Shown: piece after piece, positions 40,971 to 50,471 of the stretch
Layout: each line of letters starts with the position of its first letter
How positions within the stretch are numbered: position 1 is the stretch's first letter
NCBI GenBank assembly: GCA_035135055.1
Contig: JAVFHQ010000016.1
Span: forward strand, 434,001 to 498,000
Direction of reading: 5' to 3'
Origin: Oleoguttula mirabilis
Lineage: Eukaryota; Ascomycota; Dothideomycetes; Mycosphaerellales; Teratosphaeriaceae
Length of the DNA stretch: 64,000 nucleotides
Notes under the pieces: model-generated
Seen by the model: the letters and a program-made list of their open reading frames with translations, nothing else
Told to the model about the DNA's origin: nothing
Databases searched by the model: none
Position numbers and translations under genes: made by a program

Positions 40971-41518
40971 CTAAGACCCAATGTGCTGCGGCTGAACGGC
41001 GATCGTGTCGCCATCTCTTATGCAGTACTATACATCACAATGTTAGCACCTCTCCTGTTTTTATGGCTAGAGACTTGACTTACGTCTTGCGCGGTTTGCC
41101 CAGGCCTCACCAGCCCTCCATCGAGGAACATCCTGAGGATGCTGATCGGCTTCTGGCTACGGGCCGCGTACGCCGCTAGAGTGTAGTAAAGGTCGGTGTC
41201 CGGGTTGATGGTGCAGTACATAGGACCGTTCCAGCTGTCGATCACAACTGTGAGGGTGGTCTTGTTCTCGCCGTACGTGAGGTCGACGAAGCGGTTCACT
41301 GCCACATTCTCCTTCTCTGGCACAGTCTTGGTTTCCGCCCCGGATGCAGCTTTGAGGACTTCTCCTATCGTCTTGGCGGTGAAGGCGGCGATGCGACCGT
41401 CAGTGACGTCGACATGACCGCCGTTGAAGGTGGCGCCGATAGCTTCGAGTGGGACTTCGATGGTACAGCGAGCCGTTTGCCCATTGAACGGGACGTCAAT
41501 GGTGTTTTTGAGCGACAT
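40971..41518 (-). CDS. SUMO-like family protein, compact form (163 aa)
   Basis: Exons 41518-41084 and 41027-40971; the 56-bp intron (GTAAGT, branch CTAAC) is phase 0. The N-terminal module 'MSLKNTIDVPFNGQTARCTI' + EVPLEAIGA matches the genes at 29.9 and 42.5 kb. The C-terminal part has 'RFVDLTYGENKTTLTVVIDS', 'INPDTDLYYTLAAYAARSQK' and, after the intron, 'YCIRDGDTIAVQPQHIGS', aligning with the last SUMO strand. It ends GS and has no di-Gly. The linker is much shorter than in the 29.9-kb gene. It may be the most intact small member of the set. Confidence 0.7.
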
Positions 41519-41998
41519 TGTGATGGCGCTTCTGTCTTGACGAAGTTTTGAAGGGATGCCTGAATGATGGCGACGACGATCGATGGATGGAGGCACACGG
41601 GTCTCTTGCAAGAAGCTGAAACGTCATATGGAGGGAGCTACAACTAGCGCCATGCCAAGATTTCACGGATCTGGAAAGGGAAGGCGCCAGTGGCACAGGT
41701 TGCAAATATCCAGCCATGTGACAGCTGGCTGGGTATGCAAGTGTCGACGATTACTGTCTCAATGTTATGGTCAATGGAGCAAGGTTACCCATGACATCTC
41801 GGTGATCCAATTGCACGCCTGCCTCACACCTGGTACCAATCTCTGTGCCCGGCTGCCTTGCCACCAGACCGACCGTCTTGGCAAGTGCCGCGAACGTGAG
41901 CATGCTGTCCGGTGAGCCTACAATGCGTCCCCAGATAAACCTCGAGACCTGCTGTCACGCCATTGCAGCATCCGTGAGCATTTCTTGTCTGAACAGCG
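41519..41998. other. Intergenic between two minus-strand paralogues
   Basis: About 480 bp separating the tandem ubiquitin-like genes. No further gene; no long direct repeat of the paralogues' flanks was noticed, so the duplication is old. Confidence 0.4.
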
Positions 41999-42522
41999 TC
42001 ACCGTCTCTGCTGCCACGAAACGTCAAGGTTGTCGCCCTCAATCAGGCCGATCTGAATATCGTTAGCGGCCACGGGTGTCTGAGTGGTGACAAGTTGACG
42101 TACCTCCTCTGGAGTAGATCGAAGGTTGATCTCGCTTCCTCCGTAACAGACCTTCAGACTGCCTGCAGTCAACACAATCGTGGCTCCGTAGGCATCGATC
42201 GCTTGGCGAAGCTCACGGCAGCGATTGAGCTTGCAAGTAGTGATCACCCCATCCGAGTATCGGAAGTTGACAACCATGGGATCCAAACTTGGCGTGGAGA
42301 TGTCGATGTCAGGAAGGATAGCTTGGCGGGCTTGGCTTGACCTGGATTGACGGCCTCGATGACGGCTGCCGTTGCCTTGGACGTGAAGCTGGTGATGATG
42401 TCGTTGGTGGTTTTGGTGCGGACTCCTTTGGTAGTAGCGCCAATGGCATCCAGCGGCACTTCGATAGTGCAGCGAGCTGTCTGCCCCTTGAGCGGGATCT
42501 CGACAGTGGCTTTGAGCGACAT
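41999..42522 (-). CDS. SUMO-like family protein, apparently frameshifted (about 157 aa)
   Basis: ATG at 42522 gives 'MSLKATVEIPLKGQTARCTI' + EVPLDAIGA, nearly identical to the paralogue at 41.5 kb. The C-terminal part ('MVVNFRYSDGVITTCKLNRC', 'SLKVCYGGSEINLRSTPEE') continues in another frame. The 51-bp phase-0 intron 42103-42053 precedes the last strand 'IGLIEGDNLDVSWQQRR'. Exons sum to 3n+2, and the register change falls between about 42350 and 42300, where no splice pair fits; one missing base would explain it. The A/C-rich repeat described separately lies immediately upstream of the ATG. It could be a recent pseudogene or carry a sequence error. Confidence 0.55.
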
Positions 42523-42533
42523 GCCGAACGTGC

Positions 42534-42600
42534 TTGGTGTTTGGTGTTTGGTGTTTGGTGTTTGGGTTTGGGTTTGGGTTGTGCTTTGTGCTTTGTGCTG
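42534..42600. repeat. Short tandem repeats next to the start codon
   Basis: On the plus strand four copies near tttggtg are followed by three of tttggg and three near tgctttg. In the gene orientation this gives a C/A-only leader (caaacac and cccaaa units) ending about 11 bp before the ATG at 42522. Confidence 0.8.
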
Positions 42601-43225
42601 CGGGGTGCTGGGTGCTTCGTGTATGTGAGTGGGTGCGGTGGATGTGTGTTGTAGTTGATGGTGGTCTGGTAGAACAAAAAGCAGAGGAAGCCTCGTTTAC
42701 AGACAGCTGGGACAAACGAAAAGCAGCAAACTCCACTAATGCAATGCAATGCATCGCATGTGCTGTTCAATGCAGACGAACAGAAAAGCGGGCCGACAAC
42801 GAGATGGTGCAGAGAGAGCTTCACTCCATTCGGACATGCAACGCCACTGCTGCACATCGAGACGGCGGGCATACGGCAATGTCCGCGTTGACAAAGAAGG
42901 GGGGCACTGCGTTGCAGCGTACAATACCCACCGCTCTCCCAATGAAAAGGCAGCACAATGGGTCTTTGTCCTCTACCCCCACCAACAAAAGAACAATGGG
43001 CCAGAGTACATAAGCCATGCCTGAGCGCGCAGTCGAGGGATTCCGGTCTGGCCAGGTACTGGTCCCTGACAGCATCAGTTCGGCCCAAAAACCGAGCAGA
43101 ACACCTACTCAGGACATCGAGATAGCACAATTCGCTAAGCGAACAGTCATCTCCTCGTCCAGAAGGATTAGGTCAGGTCAGGTACCATCCCTCAAACACT
43201 CACATCATCCCGAGAGCCAGCAAAG
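42601..43225. other. Intergenic
   Basis: About 625 bp between divergent genes. Contains a short atgcaatgcaatgcat run near 42738. Frames crossing it are shadows of the repeat and promoter sequence. Confidence 0.4.
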
Positions 43226-43531
43226 ATGCTAGGCCTCCACTGCACACGCACCCCCAAGCCCTCCTCCTCCTCCTCCTCCCTCTACACCCCCTCCACAACC
43301 TCCGCGACTAACCAACCCCTGCCCTCCCCAATGGTGAAAGTCCTGCTAGACAGCTACGACAGCCACGAGTTCCAGCAGTCCTCTGACGCTCTAACCGATT
43401 GGCTGAATGCGCGGTGGAAGAAGAGCGGGTACCAGGTGAGCAAGGAGACGGTGTGCTTCACTCTGCGAGCGAATGGCCGAGATGCTAGGATGGGTGGCGG
43501 TGATGAATTGAGCGGTGCGTTCTTGCGGTAG
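43226..43531 (+). CDS. Small hypothetical protein (101 aa)
   Basis: ATG at 43226, single exon, opening with a poly-Ser tract encoded by a tcc repeat. The C-terminal 65 residues look folded: 'MVKVLLDSYDSHEFQQSSDA', 'LTDWLNARWKKSGYQVSKET' + VCFTLRANGRDAR. An internal ATG at 43331 begins this segment and is an alternative start. I do not recognise the family. Codon use and the structured tail favour a real gene over chance. Confidence 0.5.
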   Translation: MLGLHCTRTPKPSSSSSSLYTPSTTSATNQPLPSPMVKVLLDSYDSHEFQQSSDALTDWLNARWKKSGYQVSKETVCFTLRANGRDARMGGGDELSGAFLR

Positions 43532-43720
43532 GTGTCGAAGAGCCGGAAATTGTAGGCACGTTCGCTGCCGCTTGATTGCGTGCAGATGAGTGTGGCACTA
43601 AAGAGCCGCTGGGTTGGCTGGCGTTTGGTGCTCATAAATACGTAATCTCGAAGGAAACGGTGGCTGTGCCATCTGTATCTTTTACTACCCTCATAGCACC
43701 AATGATGGTGACCTTCTTCC

Positions 43721-44521
43721 TCACATCAACAAGCGCCACACACCCAGAATAATCGCCGCCGTGCCAGTACACACGCCCATCAGCCACTGCAGCGTACTGA
43801 ACTTGACCGCTTCCAACCGCTCCCGCAACGCCGCACTCTCCTGCTCAATGCGCGTCTCCGTCTCCTTGATCTTCAAGTCTTGGCTGTTAGCCTCCTCCCT
43901 TATCCGCCCCTTCTCCAAATTCAAGTCCAACCGCACACTCGCCTGCGTCCGCTGCACCTCGTCCCGCAACCTACTATTCAGCTTGGCCAGATCATTCGTC
44001 AACTTCTCGTGCGTGCCGCGCGTCAGACTCGACTCGGTGCTGTCCGCGCTCAGCAGCTCCGAGCGTAGTTTGGCGAAGTCAACCTTTTGGGTATAGGTCG
44101 CTTTCTCCTGGTCCTCGCGGAGCACCATTGTGCGCGTGAGGTTCTGGATGGACTCCTCGATGACGTCGCCGAGGACTTTCATCATGGCCACGGCTTGGTC
44201 CTCGGTGAAGCCTTCCTCCTTCAGGCGCTGCACGAACTTGAGCGTGTCGAAGTGGTGGTCGCGGGCGCGCTTGCCGGACTGGGTGAAGGCGCGCTTTGCG
44301 GTGGCTTGGATGGGCGATGGTCGTACGCGAGGCTGCTGGGAGCGTCGGCGCTCGGCCCATTGGGCTTGCGCGAAGGCTGATGTTGCCGAGTTTCGGCGGC
44401 TGTCATGGTTGGGTTGGAGGAAGGGTGTGTGGAGGTGCGTGAGGCTGGGACAGACGGCGCTTGCTGTCCATGCAAGGCGTTGGGCAGCCCGCAGGGAGTT
44501 GGCCGTGGCGGTTACGCTCAT
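43721..44521 (-). CDS. Mitochondrial coiled-coil protein, DUF1640/MCUR1-like (266 aa)
   Basis: Single exon, ATG at 44521. The N-terminal 90 residues are rich in R, S, A and Q with few acids, consistent with a mitochondrial presequence. The conserved core begins 'HHFDTLKFVQRLKEEGFTED' + QAVAMMKVL, the hallmark of the DUF1640 family (yeast Fmp32; animal MCUR1/CCDC90). A long coiled coil follows ('VQRTQASVRLDLNLEKGRIR'), then a C-terminal membrane helix ('LQWLMGVCTGTAAIILGVWR'). In yeast and animals the family sits in the inner membrane and is linked to cytochrome c oxidase assembly, proline metabolism or calcium uptake; which applies here is unknown. Confidence 0.88.
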   Translation of the reverse strand: MSVTATANSLRAAQRLAWTASAVCPSLTHLHTPFLQPNHDSRRNSATSAFAQAQWAERRRSQQPRVRPSPIQATAKRAFTQSGKRARDHHFDTLKFVQRLKEEGFTEDQAVAMMKVLGDVIEESIQNLTRTMVLREDQEKATYTQKVDFAKLRSELLSADSTESSLTRGTHEKLTNDLAKLNSRLRDEVQRTQASVRLDLNLEKGRIREEANSQDLKIKETETRIEQESAALRERLEAVKFSTLQWLMGVCTGTAAIILGVWRLLM

Positions 44522-45141
44522 GGTGATGTGACTGGTGTGGTATGAGATGCTCTCGTGGAGACCGTACCTATACAGCGCCTTGCAGTCCGACGGGACCAGC
44601 AGGCCGGATGCACGCACAAGTGTTTCCGAGCCTCAGCCGTCAGCCAATCATAGACCTGCAGCTTCCTTATCACGCCTCCTTCCCAATTCTAACTCAACTT
44701 CACCTCGCTCTCCCTGAGCAGTGGCAAACCTTACGCTGTTGCTATGGACTCAAGCTTTGACACTCACCATCCCAAAATTGTCGAATCTGGAAGAGTGAGG
44801 GTGCCATCACCTCCTAGATGTCGCGACGATCGCCAGGCATTGGCATTAGTAATGGAAATAGACTCCGCCTGCGAAAGCTTCTGCTCCTGACGTCTTCGGC
44901 CCTTGGCGACAACGGCCAAGAGCGGTTCAAAACCCGTGAGCTATTCACTGCAGTAGCACGCGATAGGTATTGGCGCACGTCTTGTGACCGCTTCCTCGTG
45001 CCCACTTCTACCCCCTCCTTCTCTCATCCTCCGACATCTCTTCAAAGCAACTGGGTCACCTTCCAATCCTACTTCATCATCCCTAAGTCAAGCTTGCCGC
45101 TCACACCTCCAAAACATCATCCAAGCAACCTCCGGCCAGGT
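44522..45141. other. Divergent intergenic region
   Basis: About 620 bp between the DUF1640 gene (minus) and the DUF3602 gene (plus). The C/T-rich 3' half is the likely leader of the latter. No additional gene. Confidence 0.4.
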
Positions 45142-45685
45142 ATGGCGCAAACACTCAAAGAGAAAGTCGCGGTCGGCGAGAGCGTGCGCAGCGCCTCACA
45201 CGGCAGAGGCGGCGCTGGCAACATCAACGCAAGGCCTAGCAGCACGATCGAAGCCGCCGACCTCAAGACACCTACGCTGAAGTCGCAGACATATACCACA
45301 GGTCGCGGCGGTCAAGGTGTGCCTGACCACTTCTCGACCTAACATGTCAGTGTCGCTAACGTCAAACTCAGGCAACATGAAGATCAACCAGGACCCCGCC
45401 ATGGCACGCGCCGCGCAGGACGTCGAGGCGCCGGCGCACCATGAGAAGGAGGCCAAGGGGACCTATCACTGGGGCCGCGGCGGGGAGGGCAATGTGATGA
45501 CCGTTGGTACGGAGAAGGAGGGCCAGGCCCAGCGGGCCAAGAGCAAAGAGCGGAAGGGCAGTAAGGGTGCGGCGGATGGGCGCCGAGGCAGCTTCCAGGG
45601 GGTGCTGGACAAGGGCAAGGAGCTGCTGGGATTGGGAAAGGGCAAGCAGCAGAGCGAGAAGGATGGAGCTGCTATTGTTGAGTAG
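45142..45685 (+). CDS. DUF3602 protein, Par32-like (162 aa)
   Basis: Exons 45142-45316 and 45372-45685; the 55-bp intron (donor GTGTGC, branch CTAAC) is phase 1 and rebuilds a GRGG-type motif across the junction. The protein has three such repeats: 'SHGRGGAGNIN', 'TGRGGQGNMK' and 'HWGRGGEGNVM'. This is the defining pattern of DUF3602 and yeast Par32, a phosphoprotein that restrains ammonium transporters under TORC1/Npr1 control (family knowledge). The C-terminus is Lys/Gly/Glu-rich and disordered. ATG at 45142 is the first in frame after an upstream stop-rich leader. A role in nitrogen signalling is plausible but not shown by the sequence. Confidence 0.82.
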
Positions 45686-46130
45686 GGTGTATGCAGCAGC
45701 AGGCGAGGGTGGGGTGCTGTGAACGGCGTTTAGGCGAGCGAGATTGAGTATATACCCTGGGAGGCGTTTTTGGCTTTGATGCGGAGGTCAGGGATGAAGG
45801 TAGCCGGCTGTGTTGCGGCTCGCCGACTTAATGGTCATTGAGACAATGATGCGACTAATTCTCAAATTCATCGGAACCATTTCCAATCTTCAACCCTTCC
45901 TTCGGCCAGGAGCGGACTACTGGCGCCAGCAATCGTACGCCGTCGACTCGGATTGGTTGGTTAATCCTATACAGCAGCTACGGCACGCGGGCACTGCGGC
46001 TCTTCCCATCAAACTCGCCGCTCGTTCAGCGATGCCAGCCATGTAGACTTGAGCACACGTATGGAATGAATATGACCTGACGACGATTACGGTGCATAAC
46101 TCTGTTCCGACCAAAGAGACCAGGCTGGCG
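45686..46130. other. Convergent intergenic region
   Basis: About 445 bp between the 3' ends of the DUF3602 and GFA genes. No gene or repeat recognised. Confidence 0.4.
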
Positions 46131-46670
46131 TTACAGCCTGGCCTTCCCAGTGACCTCCCCAACCCAAGCATGCTTGTTCTCCTTGAACAGCTCCATACTC
46201 GGCTGTGTCCGATCCTGCATAGAGCCCGTATGCAAGATCACCAGACCCTCGAAGGCGGAGTTGATCAGGTAGAGCGGGCAGCCCTGCGGTATACACATCA
46301 GTCCTCACACTTGACACTTCCGCGTGGCCCCCTCTGTTTGGAAGTTACGTCGAAGTGAAGCAAAGTGTAACAAAGGAGGGAGATGAGTACGTACACACGT
46401 CCCACAAAAGTGCCTCGCAACCGTGTTCCCCGTCTTCGTATCAGCATCAGCATACCGCCTCACCACATCTTCACCTTTCTCAAATGTGAGCTCAGCCTTG
46501 GTCAAGCGGTAGTTATGCGCAAAGGCGCTGCCGCTAGCTTTTTGGCAGTTTGCACAGTGGCAGAGTACCGCGCCTTTGTCGACGCCCGTTACCGTCAGCT
46601 GGACGGCGTTGCAGAGGCAGGTCGAGGAGCGGGTAACTTTGGGCTGGGGTGATTTTGGTTGCTTGGACAT
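46131..46670 (-). CDS. GFA-domain zinc protein (142 aa)
   Basis: Exons 46670-46395 and 46283-46131; intron of 111 bp (donor GTACGT), phase 0. Zinc-binding cysteines of the GFA/CENP-V fold are present: 'STCLCNAVQLTV', 'CHCANCQKASGSAF' and 'RHFCGTC' + GCPLY. The length is typical of single-domain fungal members. The family is named after a bacterial glutathione-dependent formaldehyde-activating enzyme, but that activity is disputed and fungal members are mostly uncharacterised. A glutathione-linked or other small-molecule role is inference. The second exon encodes the last strands ('YLINSAFEGLVILHTGSM'). Confidence 0.88.
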
Positions 46671-47098
46671 CGTGCAAGACGAATGTACGGGTTATAGTGA
46701 AGGTGTAAGATAGCCAAGGTTATCGATGTACCTGGAGGGAATTTGTGGTTTGAGAAGAATACGAAAGCGGTTGACGCATGATGTTTGAACAGTCGAGGGT
46801 GTGAGGTCAAATTGATGCCGAGGCTCTCGGCCATACGTCGTCTGTGGCCGTGCCTTCCGAATCGTGAAGGACAGGCAGGACAAAGACTACAGTATGCTTC
46901 CGCTGTTTTTAGAACGCTCTCGACGTGATCTGCTTGTGGGTTGAGGGATGAACAGCAAAGCAGTTTGCAAGTAATCGGTCCGCGGCGTCTTTACATACGG
47001 AGTACACGCCCCCGTTCCTTCCGGACGCCGAGCAAGTGTGACAATCGTCAGGTCTCTAATTTACACTCAACCTTGTTTGGAACCCAGGACTACCGCTA
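46671..47098. other. Intergenic, about 430 bp
   Basis: Promoter of the GFA gene and 3' flank of the BIG1-type gene, both on the minus strand. No gene recognised. Confidence 0.4.
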
Positions 47099-48198
47099 CT
47101 ACTGCTTGTTCTTGTTCTGAGCACTCGGTCCCATCTCCTTGGAGAAAGCCATGTACGACACCTCCAAGCCCGCAATGGCCGAGACGCCGACGTACAGGAT
47201 GAGGAAGAGAAGCAGACTGACGGAGAGGCCCATGAAGATGGCTATGCAGGAACAAGATCAGCTTTTTGCTCTTTATCGCAGAACTTGTAGAGGATGCTTG
47301 CTTACCAGGCGTCAAGAACTGGTACGTCTCAAACAGCGGCAGACCGACCTGAACCGAGCTGTCCGTGCCGTTGTTTGATTGCCGCCTCTGCTTGTTGTGC
47401 TCGAGGTCGCGGCGCAGGTCTGTGTGCAGGGCTGACGGGTAAGGCTCGTCCATCTCGTAGGGCAGGTGCTTGTCCTCGGTGGCGACCCTCGTGCTCGGGG
47501 CATCCACGGCGCCTGATGTGAAGACGAGGACGTAGGGCTGGCCTTGCTTCTCGAGGCGCGCGAGCTGGGTGTCGATGTAGTTGTCTTGAGCTGCAGTCAG
47601 CACGGGAACGTCATCGGGACGCAAACTTATTGCATGTACGCACCAGTCTCTTGCAGCACAGCAGCCCTCTCTTTCGCCGAGCCCGCTTTGCTAAAGTCGG
47701 TAGGCAGTAGCGGCAAAGATACCGGCACACTGCTTGTCTCCCACGCATCGCCTTCCGAGGAGCTATATGCCCTGACGCTGCACTTGTCATCCAGCCGCCG
47801 CGCGACATCCCTCACATCCACAGCCCCAACCACATTCGCTATCTCCACCAACGCGTCACTCGGTCCATCTGCTATCCGTCTCCGCATCTTCGGCATAGCG
47901 GTGGCATCCTGGAGGTCGGCGGCCTTGAGGCCCGGCTGGGAGACGAGGAGGTAGAGGCTCTCGGAGCAGCGTGACAGGGTGCTGAGCAACTGGCTCTCGA
48001 CCGAGGCGGCGGTGGCTATTTGCCTGCTCTCGAGCTGGTTGTGCGGAAGCCTGAGGGGTGTTAACAAGCGTCTGCGGCTCTGCTTTGCTTTTGATAGACC
48101 TACGGCTCGCTGGAGAACATGAGGAAGGGTGATGCATCCTTCAGGGCGTGTACTGAGGTCGCTGCGAGGAGCAGGGCGGGTAGTGTCCGTAACAACAT
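47099..48198 (-). CDS. BIG1: BIG1 / V-ATPase S1-VOA1-type ER membrane protein (309 aa, 4 exons)
   Basis: Exons 48198-48104, 48050-47644, 47590-47306 and 47241-47099; introns of 53, 53 and 64 bp; sum 930 nt in frame. It starts 'MLLRTLPALLLAATSVHA', a clear signal peptide, and continues KDASPFLMFSSE. This short sequence after the leader is typical of fungal Big1. The luminal part is weakly conserved. The end is diagnostic: 'LFETYQFLTP', then one membrane helix ('IFMGLSVSLLLFLILYVGVS') and 'VSYMAFSKEMGP', with a basic/polar tail. Big1 is an ER protein needed for beta-1,6-glucan of the cell wall and related to the V-ATPase assembly factor Voa1/Ac45 (family knowledge). It shares a 186-bp bidirectional promoter with the Rrp17 gene. 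Confidence 0.82.
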
Positions 48199-48384
48199 CG
48201 TGAAGATATGGTGTCTGTAGAGATCTCTTGCAATGGGGATGGTGAGCTATCTGCTTGCCTGACCTCGCCGCTTGACGTCGCCATCCCCGAACTTTCCCCG
48301 GCGCAAACCGAATCTTTTGGGCTGGCACATGCGAGTCCACGGCCTCCACCTTACTTCACACATTCTACAGCCACAGCCGACAAC
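48199..48384. promoter_or_regulatory. Short bidirectional promoter (BIG1 / RRP17)
   Basis: Only 186 bp separate the two divergent ATGs. C/A/T-rich leader before 48385; no specific factor site is claimed. Confidence 0.45.
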
Positions 48385-49083
48385 ATGGCACCCGTATTCA
48401 AGCGCCGAAAGATCGACGCCAAGCAAGTTGACGAAATCACCTTCGATCCCACCGCACGGCAAGAATACCTCACCGGCTTCCACAAGCGCAAAGTGGCCCG
48501 CAAAGAGACGGCGCGCGAGCAAGCGATCAAGCGGGACAAGGAGGAAAAGGTTACGCAGCGGCAACAGGTAGGACCAGAATTCTAGTGGGGAGAGCCTCGT
48601 CTGACGTGAAAATGGTAGATACGCAAGGAGCGGAAAGAGGATCTGGAGAAGCATGTCAAGGAAGTCGACGAGGTGCTGCGGAGGCAGAACCCGGATATGC
48701 TGAGTGATGCAGAGTCCGATGCCGAAGACGCGAGCGGAAAAGCCGATGGCTGGAACGGTGTTGGGGACGAGGACGCCGAGTACGTGGACGAAGACAAGTA
48801 CACAACCGTGACCGTCGAAGCCATGGGCGACCCCAAAGCCGACGAGGCCAATCACGCGGCAGAGGAGGATGCAGCGAAGGCGGCTGCCGCGAAGGCCAGC
48901 AAAGATGACGCCGGCAGTAAGAAACGCATATGGTCGAAGCTTGGCCCTGACGGCAAGCCCAAGCCCAAGAAACCCAAGTTCCGTTATGAGAGTAAGGCGG
49001 AGCGGCAGCAGACGAGGCAGAAGCAGAAGAACAAGAGTAAAGCGGCGAAGGCGCGGCGCGAGAAGGGTGACAAGGGCGAATGA
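48385..49083 (+). CDS. RRP17: Ribosomal RNA-processing protein 17 / Nol12 family (215 aa)
   Basis: Exons 48385-48567 and 48619-49083; 51-bp phase-0 intron. The start 'MAPVFKRRKIDAKQVDEITF' and 'DPTARQEYLTGFHKRKVARK' match the conserved Nol12/Rrp17 N-terminus, which carries an RNA-binding basic helix (family knowledge). A coiled coil (RKERKEDLEKHVKEVDEVLR), an acidic middle and a strongly basic C-terminal tail ('RQKQKNKSKAAKARREKG') follow, the last being nucleolar-localisation-like. In yeast Rrp17 is a 5'-3' exonuclease needed for 5.8S/25S rRNA maturation. The pairing with BIG1 is by promoter only; no functional link is implied. Confidence 0.88.
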
Positions 49084-49462
49084 AAGGTTGATTGATTGGT
49101 TTGATGCCTTGTAGATCCGATCTTGCTTGGGTTTCTATGACATGCTCTGCCATGACGGGGAGATGGTGTTATGCATGCATGCACCAAGGTGTGCTCCAGT
49201 GCTGTGCTGAGTCTCAAGGCGAAACGCACCCACCCTCCACCATCAATCATCCATCTAGTAGTGAGAACACTCAAAGCATCCTGGGCGACTGCGTGAGCGC
49301 CTCCCGCGTGTGGACCGCGCCCGCCTTGCGCCCGCTCGCTTTGCCAAAGGAGCACGTCTCCGCCGTCGACATCGTGCCTTTTCCATGAGAACCCATGTCA
49401 GCACGCACAACCCCCGTCTGCATAGTTGCGTGCCTGATTATGTATACATGGTCGGGTGGGGC
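49084..49462. other. Convergent intergenic region
   Basis: About 380 bp between the 3' ends of RRP17 and tropomyosin. Nothing recognised. Confidence 0.4.
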
Positions 49463-50168
49463 TTAGATGTTACCAATCTCGGCCACGAAGTCATCCAGCT
49501 CCTTCTTCACCTCGGCGTACTTCTTCGACATGTCCTCGTACTTAGTCTCCCACTGGTCGCGCGAGGCTTCGAGCGCTTGCACTTTGCGCTCGTAGTGGCC
49601 GGCTTTGACATCGGTTTGGCGGAGCCTGATTATCATCACATGTCAGCAAGCCATCAACAAGTCGTGACATCTCCTCACTCCTCGATCGTGCAAGCGGTGA
49701 ACGAGTGGGATACGCACTTCTCATTCGTCTCCCGCAGGTTCTTGTCGTTCTCCTCGGCCTCCTCCTCCAGCAGCTGCAATCTTCGCTGCAACGTCTCGTT
49801 CTGCGTGCCGTGCTGCGCGCTCTCATCCGCCGCATCCTTCGCCGTCTTGTGCAGGCCCTCCAGCTTCTCGACCTCCTGCTCCAGCATGCTGTTCTTGTGC
49901 GACAGCGACGTGATCTCCTGCTCCTTCTGCAGGTTCTCCTGCTCGAGGGACTTGACCTTGGACTGGAGGTCTTCGACTTTGGAGGCGGCTGTGTCGGCTT
50001 CGAGGCGGAGGGAGTTCATGCGCTGGCGGTGGGGTCATGTTAGTGGATTGTGTTTGTAAGGGTGGTGAGGGTGGGTGCGGTCGGTGTGTGTGAATAGTGG
50101 GAATCGGCGGAGGGTATTGAGAGGATTGAGGGGTATGTTTCTATGCTTACCTGCTTGATGGCGTCCAT
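49463..50168 (-). CDS. Tropomyosin (161 aa, 3 exons)
   Basis: Exons 50168-50151 (18 bp, MDAIKQ), 50022-49718 and 49625-49463; introns of 128 and 92 bp; sum 486 nt. The whole protein is an uninterrupted heptad coiled coil ('MNSLRLEADTAASKVEDLQS', 'LSHKNSMLEQEVEKLEGLHK', 'EKVQ'-like charged repeats). It ends 'ELDDFVAEIGNI'. The 161-residue length equals that of fission yeast Cdc8 as I recall it. It forms head-to-tail dimers along formin-nucleated actin cables and the cytokinetic ring (family knowledge). The first coding exon is only six codons and follows a long 5' intron, a feature often missed in annotation. The divergent start lies 303 bp from the next gene. Confidence 0.93.
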
Positions 50169-50471
50169 GGTTGCGGCGTTTGGGGTGGTGTCGTGAGGTG
50201 GGTTCGGTGGTGTACTCGCAGAGGCGTGAGTGTGTCCAAGTCGAGTCTCTCTGTTGTAGTGGGTGGGTGTGCAGCGGGAGTGGTTGCCTTTGCCTTTGCT
50301 CGTGCTCACGCCTAGCGGTGGGACTGCACATCCCACGCACGCGAAAGCAGGGTCCTACCGTTGTCCCGCCAAACAAACAGCAAAATAGATCAACACGCAG
50401 TCGCAACCCGTCGTAATCGCAACGCAGCATGTTTGAAGACACATGAATGAGCAGACAGTCACTCCGGCAGC
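50169..50471. promoter_or_regulatory. Bidirectional promoter, 303 bp
   Basis: Region between the tropomyosin start and the start of the conserved degron-like protein. It has a GT-rich half (towards tropomyosin). No specific site is claimed. Confidence 0.4.

Noticed and set aside
42309..43130. 273-codon minus-strand frame upstream of the 42-kb paralogue
   Set aside because: Non-ATG start, runs through the CAAAC repeat and overlaps the real gene in another frame.
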